Shown here one piece after another: positions 59,173-64,000 of a stretch of DNA of 64,000 nt. The translations under genes and the position numbers were made by a program. A model generated the notes under the pieces. It did no database searches, had not been told where the DNA came from, and saw nothing but the letters and a program-made list of their open reading frames with translations. The first letter of the stretch is position 1; each line of letters begins with the position of its first letter. The stretch spans positions 1 to 64,000 of the forward strand of contig CAYWGC010000008.1 in the NCBI GenBank assembly GCA_964457755.1. Direction: 5' to 3'. The DNA comes from Tharpella sp964457755 (GTDB taxonomy: Bacteria > Desulfobacterota > Anaeroferrophillalia > Anaeroferrophillales > Tharpellaceae).

Positions 59173-61260
59173 ATGAAGCCATATACAAGTGAAAATTTGA
59201 GAAATGTAGCGATAATTGCTCATGGTGGAGCCGGTAAAACAACTTTAGCCGAAGCCATGCTTTTTAATGGTGGCAGTACAGCTCGGTTGGGTAGTGTCGA
59301 TACCGGTACCTCGGTGCTTGATTCTGAACCCGAAGAGATAAAACGGAAAATAACTCTGACCAGCGCGGTGCACCATTTCGATTGGCAGGGAAAACATATC
59401 AATGTCATTGATACCCCTGGTTATGCCAATTTTATTGTTGATACCAAAGCTTGTTTACGGGTTGCCGGTGGAGCCGTAGTTATTGTCAGCGCTATTTCCG
59501 GGGTTAAGGTTCAGACCGAGGCGGTCTGGAAATATGCCGATGAATTTGAAATCCCAAAAGTTGTTTTTATCAGTAAGTTGGATCGTGAGCGGGCCGATTT
59601 TGAGCGCGCGGTTGGGGAGATGGAGACCGTATTTAAATGTTTTCCCTTGGTTTTGCAGCTGCCCATTGGTAAAGAGGAAGATTTTGTCGGGGTGGTTGAT
59701 TTGGTCACCATGAAAGCCTTGCGTTACGGCAATGATCAGAGTGGTAAATTTACAATTGAAGAGATTCCTGATCATCTTCAAGATGCAGCCGCAGAGGCCC
59801 GGGAAGCGATGATTGAACGGGTTGTCGACGCTGATGACGAATTGATGGAAAAATATCTCGGTGGAGAAGAGATTAGCGTAGAAGAGATTCAGCGGGCTAC
59901 CCACGAGGGTTCCATGACCGGTAAGTTTATACCGGTTGTTTGCGGATCAGCCTTAAAAAATATCGGGATTCAGCCGTTGATGGATCTGATTTGCAACTGC
60001 CTGCCCTCTCCCCTGGAGCGCCCGGCGCAGGTTGCTGAAATTTTGGCTGAGGGCGAAGAGCAAGATCTGGTTCCCGATGCGGCCGCACCATTTGCCGCCC
60101 TGGTTTTTAAAACTATCTCAGATCCGTTTACGGGGCAGCTCTCTCTGTTTCGGGTCTATAGCGGAACCTTGAGCTCTGATTCAAGCTGTTTTAACAGCAC
60201 TAAAGATCGTAAAGAGAGAATCGGCCAACTCCTTAAACTGGAGGGTAACAAACAGGTTCCAATTGATAAATGTGTCCCTGGAGATATTGTCGCGATCGCT
60301 AAACTTAAGGAGACTGTTACCTGGGATACGCTGTGCAGTGAAAAAGCCCCTTTACGTCTCAGAGGATTTGACCTTCCAGCTCCGATGATATCTTTTTCTT
60401 TACGGCCTAAGACTAAGGGTGATGAAGAAAAATTGGGCAGTGCTCTGCAACGTTTGATGGCTGAAGATCCGACTATCAGTATTTCGCGCAATGAGGAGAC
60501 TAAGGAGCTGGTTATCTCAGGCATGGGTCAGGTTCATATTGAAGTGACGGTTGATCGGATCAAACGTAAATTTGGGGTTGATGTTGAGCTCGATGCCCCC
60601 AAAGTGCCTTACAAAGAGACTATCAGAGGGACGGTTTCGGTTCAGGGTCGCCATAAGAAACAGTCCGGTGGTAAGGGGCAGTTCGGTGATGTCTGGATTA
60701 AACTTGAACCTCTACCTAAAGGTCAAGGTTTTGAGTTTGAAAATAAGATCGTTGGTGGGGTTGTGCCGCGTCAATATATTCCAGCGGTTGAGAAGGGAAT
60801 CCAAGAGTCTTTGGCCGGTGGCGTTCTCGCGGGCTATCCTGTAGTTGATTTTAAGGTCTCGCTTTATGATGGTTCCTACCATACCGTCGACTCTTCTGAG
60901 ATGGCTTTTAAGATTGCTGGTGCATTGGCTTTTAAGAAAGGGGTTATTGATGCAAGGCCGGTTCTTTTAGAGCCTCTTATGATGATGGAGATTAACGTTC
61001 CCAACGATTATATGGGTGACATCATCGGCGATCTCAACAGCCGCCGGGGTAAAGTTAACGGGGTTGAGCCGATGGCTAACAGTCAGCTTATCAAGGCTCA
61101 GGTGCCGATGGCAGAAGTCCTGAAATATGCTCCTGATCTTCGTTCGATGACTGGTGGTAGGGGTATGTTCACGATGGAATTTTCTCATTATGAAGAGGTT
61201 CCCAGCCATTTGACGGCAAAGATTATCGCAGCGTCTAAGGCTGCAAAGGAAAAGGCTTAA
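59173..61260 (+). CDS. EF-G-like translation GTPase (paralogue)
   Basis: 695 residues from the ATG at 59173, with AAGGA upstream; the longer frame to 59128 adds residues unlike EF-G. The five EF-G domains are present. G1 reads AHGGAGKTTLAE instead of AHVDAGKTT, switch I lacks the usual RGITI (RKITLTSA), G3 is DTPGYANF and G4 SKLDRE. Domain IV (PYKETIRGTVSVQGRHKKQSGGKGQFGDV) and V are intact. These changes place it with the second EF-G-type paralogues common in this phylum rather than the ribosomal-operon fusA. It may work in ribosome recycling or a stress role. Confidence 0.88.
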   Translation: MKPYTSENLRNVAIIAHGGAGKTTLAEAMLFNGGSTARLGSVDTGTSVLDSEPEEIKRKITLTSAVHHFDWQGKHINVIDTPGYANFIVDTKACLRVAGGAVVIVSAISGVKVQTEAVWKYADEFEIPKVVFISKLDRERADFERAVGEMETVFKCFPLVLQLPIGKEEDFVGVVDLVTMKALRYGNDQSGKFTIEEIPDHLQDAAAEAREAMIERVVDADDELMEKYLGGEEISVEEIQRATHEGSMTGKFIPVVCGSALKNIGIQPLMDLICNCLPSPLERPAQVAEILAEGEEQDLVPDAAAPFAALVFKTISDPFTGQLSLFRVYSGTLSSDSSCFNSTKDRKERIGQLLKLEGNKQVPIDKCVPGDIVAIAKLKETVTWDTLCSEKAPLRLRGFDLPAPMISFSLRPKTKGDEEKLGSALQRLMAEDPTISISRNEETKELVISGMGQVHIEVTVDRIKRKFGVDVELDAPKVPYKETIRGTVSVQGRHKKQSGGKGQFGDVWIKLEPLPKGQGFEFENKIVGGVVPRQYIPAVEKGIQESLAGGVLAGYPVVDFKVSLYDGSYHTVDSSEMAFKIAGALAFKKGVIDARPVLLEPLMMMEINVPNDYMGDIIGDLNSRRGKVNGVEPMANSQLIKAQVPMAEVLKYAPDLRSMTGGRGMFTMEFSHYEEVPSHLTAKIIAASKAAKEKA

Positions 61261-61274
61261 GGTTGGCTGTTTGA

Positions 61275-62291
61275 ATGGCAAAAGTTAAAAAAAAACGTAG
61301 GCCTGTAAAGGGTCAGGATGGTTGGCTGGAGAACTTTCTGCGCTTTGAGATCATAGTAGTTCTCTTTTCCTTGATTGGGGTTTACTATTTTTTCTCGTTT
61401 TCTCCGATCAGGATGCCGCAAGAGCCGATTGCCAGCCCTCCCGCAAGGCTAGCTTTGTTGCCCCCATCTCCGGCTCCTGTTGACCCGGTTATTGCTGACG
61501 GGGGGCATCCGCTTGCAGTTGTGCCAGCCTCTGCTGACCATCTTGCAGGCAACGATGTGGTTGCTGGGGTTGCGCTGAATCCCAGCCCTCTCTCCAGCAC
61601 CGCTCCGGTTTCACCTGTAGCTCCTGTCGATAAGCCAGCTGATAAAGGGGTGGCTTTAGATGAAACTGCCAAGGTCGAGGCCCAAAACTTTGCGAAGTCG
61701 CAACCGCTAGAACTGGAGGAACCAGTAGATCCGGTAGCGAGTGCCAAATTAAATATCTCCTCCCAGCCAGTGGCAGATTCAGATTTCAAGCCGACTGCAT
61801 CTGTAGTTACTCCGGTTGTCGTCAAGCATGTGCTTGAGGTTGGTAGTTATGTTTTGTCTGAAGATCTGCTGAGGGCTCGTTCTCAAATTGAGAGTTTAGG
61901 GCTGATTATTAAAAGCAAAGTCAAAAAACTTCCGACTCCGATGTACCGGGTTTTTCTGGGACCCTTTTCGGATCGCCGGGAAACCCAGAAAATGATGGCC
62001 AGAGTTCGAGGAATGGGAGATCAGCCATTTACTCAGAAAGTTAAAACCGGTAATATCGTGGTGATTGGCTCATTCTATTTAAAAGATAGTGTAGTGGCCT
62101 GGGAAAACATGTATCACGAGGCTGGCCTTGAACCAAAAGTGAGGCAGGAGAGTCTACTGATTCCCCATACTCAGTTGCTGCTCGATGGGCCGCAGGTGAA
62201 TGATAATCCGCAAGAGCTGCTCGCTCGAGTCAAAGCCGCTGGCTTTTCTGATGCCCGCCTGAAAAAAATATCGTCAACCAATGCTAAGTGA
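61275..62291 (+). CDS. SPOR-domain membrane protein
   Basis: 338 residues. A basic N-terminus, one membrane helix (about 26-45), a Pro/Ala/Val-rich periplasmic linker (50-185) and two related repeats: HVLEVGSYVLSEDLLRARSQIESLGL with YRVFLGPFSDRRE is a clear SPOR motif (about 188-245), and VVIGSFYLKDSVVAWENMYHEAGL looks like a second half-repeat. SPOR domains bind glycan strands lacking stem peptides at division sites. It starts 14 bases after the EF-G gene. Confidence 0.85.
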   Translation: MAKVKKKRRPVKGQDGWLENFLRFEIIVVLFSLIGVYYFFSFSPIRMPQEPIASPPARLALLPPSPAPVDPVIADGGHPLAVVPASADHLAGNDVVAGVALNPSPLSSTAPVSPVAPVDKPADKGVALDETAKVEAQNFAKSQPLELEEPVDPVASAKLNISSQPVADSDFKPTASVVTPVVVKHVLEVGSYVLSEDLLRARSQIESLGLIIKSKVKKLPTPMYRVFLGPFSDRRETQKMMARVRGMGDQPFTQKVKTGNIVVIGSFYLKDSVVAWENMYHEAGLEPKVRQESLLIPHTQLLLDGPQVNDNPQELLARVKAAGFSDARLKKISSTNAK

Positions 62292-62305
62292 TATAAGCCG
62301 TCTGC

Positions 62306-64000
62306 ATGATTAGAGCGAATGATATTATAGAGAAAGTTGCCGATTATTATCCGGCGGCTGATTTTGATACTATTCGCAAAGCTTACGCCTACAGCGCTTA
62401 CGCCCATCGTAATCAGGTTCGCCTCTCGGGTGAACCCTACATGATCCATCCTATTGAAGTCGCCAATATGCTGGCCGAGATGAAAATGGATCTGGCCAGT
62501 ATTGCCGCTGGCCTTCTGCACGATACCCTCGAAGATGATCCGATGACCTCAATTGAGGACTTAAGTCTCCGTTTTGGTGATGAGATTACCGCTCTCGTCG
62601 AGGGCCTGACTAAAATCAGCAAAATAAAATTTAAGAGCTCCCGCGAGCATCAAGCCGAGAATTATCGCAAAATGATCCTTGCGATGGTCAAGGATATAAG
62701 GGTTTTGGTGATAAAACTGGTTGACCGCATCCACAATATGCGGACCCTCGACTTTCAGAAGCCCGAGCGCCAGGAGGCGATTGCCCAGGAGACTCTGGAT
62801 ATCTATGCGCCCCTTGCCAATCGTCTCGGGATCTCCTGGATTAAACAGGAGCTTGAGGATAATTCTCTGCGCTATCTGCAACCGGCTATCTATCGTGAAC
62901 TTAAGGATAAAGTTGCTCATAAAGAGCTTGAAAGTCGCGACTTTATCGATAAAATTATAAAGCTTGTGCAGCGTAACCTGGAACATCATAGTATTGATGG
63001 GCAGGTGGCCGGACGGCTTAAACATATCTACAGTATCTACCGTAAAATGATCCGCCGCGATATCGCCTTTGAACAGATTTACGATATTATTGCATTTCGG
63101 ATACTGGTTCCTGATAAAGTCGCTTGTTATAATGTTTTGGGGGTTATCCATGCTCTTTGGCGGCCGGTACCGAGTCGCTTTAAGGATTTTATCAGTATTC
63201 CCAAGGCCAATATGTATCAATCTCTACATACTTCTGTGATTGGTCCCGATGGTCGCCATATCGAATTTCAGATTCGCACCCAGGAGATGCATCAGATTGC
63301 TGAAATGGGTATTGCGGCGCATTGGCACTATAAGGAAGGCTATCAGCTTGATGATCATGACCGCAAGCAGATGGACTGGCTGCGGCAGATGATCGAGTGG
63401 CAGCAGGATGTCAATAATCCCAGTGATTTTCTGGATTCTGTCAAGATTGATCTTTTTTCTGAAGCGGTCTATGTTTTTACCCCGGCTGGGGAGGTTAAGG
63501 AGTTGCCGAGCGGTTCATCACCGATCGATATGGCCTATAGTATTCACTCAAATATAGGAGATCACTGTAGCGGAGCCAAAGTTAATGGCAAGCTTGTGCC
63601 TTTGCGCTATGAGCTCAAAAATGGCGAGATGGTCGAAATTGTTACCTCTAAGCGTCAACATCCGAATAAGGATTGGCTCGCCTTTGTCAAAACCAGTAAG
63701 GCGAANNNNNNNNNNNNNNNNNNNNNNNNNNNNNNNNNNNNNNNNNNNNNNNNNNNNNNNNNNNNNNNNNNNNNNNNNNNNNNNNNNNNNNNNNNNNNNN
63801 NNNNNGAGGCTAAGGCGGCCCGTAAACCCGCCCAGGATGGTATTTCAATCAAAGATATCGATGATGTTATGGTGCGTTTTGCTAAATGTTGTAATCCGTT
63901 ACCGGGTGATGATGTTGTCGGTTTTGTCACGCGGGGGCGGGGTTTGACGATTCACAGGCGAAATTGTCGGCATGTTAACCAAGGTGAGTCGGAACGTTAT
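62306..64000 (+). CDS. Bifunctional Rel/SpoT (p)ppGpp synthetase-hydrolase, partial
   Basis: ATG at 62306; runs off the window. The HD hydrolase domain is intact (MIHPIEVANML, LLHDTLEDD, DRIHNMRTLD). The synthetase has HIYSIYRKM, SRFKDFISIPKANMYQSLHTSV and an RFKD form typical of bifunctional Rel rather than RelA-only enzymes. The TGS domain (VYVFTPAGEVKELPSGSSPIDMAY) follows. After the gap the zinc-finger region FAKCCNPLPGDDVVGFVTRGRG is seen. Family members have about 110-120 residues between these blocks, far more than 100 N can hold. It lies 14 bases after the SPOR gene. Confidence 0.95.
   Translation, partial: MIRANDIIEKVADYYPAADFDTIRKAYAYSAYAHRNQVRLSGEPYMIHPIEVANMLAEMKMDLASIAAGLLHDTLEDDPMTSIEDLSLRFGDEITALVEGLTKISKIKFKSSREHQAENYRKMILAMVKDIRVLVIKLVDRIHNMRTLDFQKPERQEAIAQETLDIYAPLANRLGISWIKQELEDNSLRYLQPAIYRELKDKVAHKELESRDFIDKIIKLVQRNLEHHSIDGQVAGRLKHIYSIYRKMIRRDIAFEQIYDIIAFRILVPDKVACYNVLGVIHALWRPVPSRFKDFISIPKANMYQSLHTSVIGPDGRHIEFQIRTQEMHQIAEMGIAAHWHYKEGYQLDDHDRKQMDWLRQMIEWQQDVNNPSDFLDSVKIDLFSEAVYVFTPAGEVKELPSGSSPIDMAYSIHSNIGDHCSGAKVNGKLVPLRYELKNGEMVEIVTSKRQHPNKDWLAFVKTSKAXXXXXXXXXXXXXXXXXXXXXXXXXXXXXXXXXXEAKAARKPAQDGISIKDIDDVMVRFAKCCNPLPGDDVVGFVTRGRGLTIHRRNCRHVNQGESERY
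63706..63805. other. Assembly gap (100 N) inside Rel/SpoT
   Basis: A placeholder gap between the TGS domain and the zinc-finger domain. Comparison with the usual domain spacing suggests that more than 300 bases are missing, so coordinates after it are compressed. Confidence 0.95.

Overview
The window looks like a chromosomal segment of a Gram-negative, probably anaerobic member of the Desulfobacterota (old Deltaproteobacteria). The clues are LpxC and an AsmA-like envelope protein (outer membrane), a Tat-exported [NiFe] hydrogenase, a SelB factor for selenocysteine, a B-type aconitase, a haem-binding chemoreceptor and a che operon. This placement is inference from gene content; no rRNA is present. 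Three runs of exactly 100 N (26133-26232, 39762-39861, 63706-63805) are scaffold gaps.

1-9.1 kb, accessory DNA. After gene debris (a frameshifted MNT nucleotidyltransferase with the tail of its HEPN partner, and an IS21 istB tail) comes an integron gene-cassette array with no integrase in view. Six intergenic sites (1461, 4964, 6282, 7067, 7674, 8451) share attC architecture: a stem whose left arm carries one unpaired A, a left core ending in AAC about 9 nt outside it, and usually a right core beginning GTT about 9 nt beyond it. In three cassettes the left core is complementary to the start of the same cassette, as expected if cassettes circularise. Cargo: a DUF2157/DUF4401/GDYXXLXY membrane trio, a haemerythrin-GGDEF sensor, a HigBA toxin-antitoxin with its own promoter, a two-helix membrane protein with a zinc-ribbon tail, and a LysE-type exporter. 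An IS200/IS605 element sits where the right core of the last site should be.

9.1-21 kb, mostly housekeeping: class I aminotransferase and selB; a reverse-strand thioesterase, GAF protein and REC-HDOD protein; tRNA-Met; an acyl-CoA catabolic cluster (acyl-CoA dehydrogenase, HMG-CoA lyase, enoyl-CoA hydratase, second lyase-like enzyme); a DUF123 protein; and a VapBC pair with a clear promoter.

21-29 kb, the most interesting block: a seven-gene reverse-strand operon from one strong promoter. It encodes a tandem AAA+ protein (degenerate plus active FtsH/CDC48-like module), a MoxR AAA+ ATPase, two small proteins, a seven-bladed WD40 propeller fused to a vWA-like domain without a MIDAS, a helical-repeat protein and a 438-residue orphan. 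It matches the FtsH-MoxR-vWA 'ternary' conflict systems predicted from comparative genomics, whose activity is not experimentally known to me. A perfect 10-bp inverted repeat flanks the promoter.

29-35 kb: a broken secreted-protein gene, a hydrogenase operon in large-then-small order whose large subunit stops exactly at its last metal-ligand motif, a chemoreceptor with a c-type haem motif, and cysteine synthase. 35.5-52.6 kb: gatA-gatB, lpxC, DUF748/AsmA-like protein, acnB, uspA, purB-purC-aroB, ccdA, a small membrane protein and a HEAT-repeat/receiver fusion. 52.7-58.9 kb: reverse-strand chemotaxis operon STAS-cheA-cheW-cheB-cheR. 59.1 kb to the end: EF-G paralogue, SPOR protein and a bifunctional-type Rel/SpoT running off the window.
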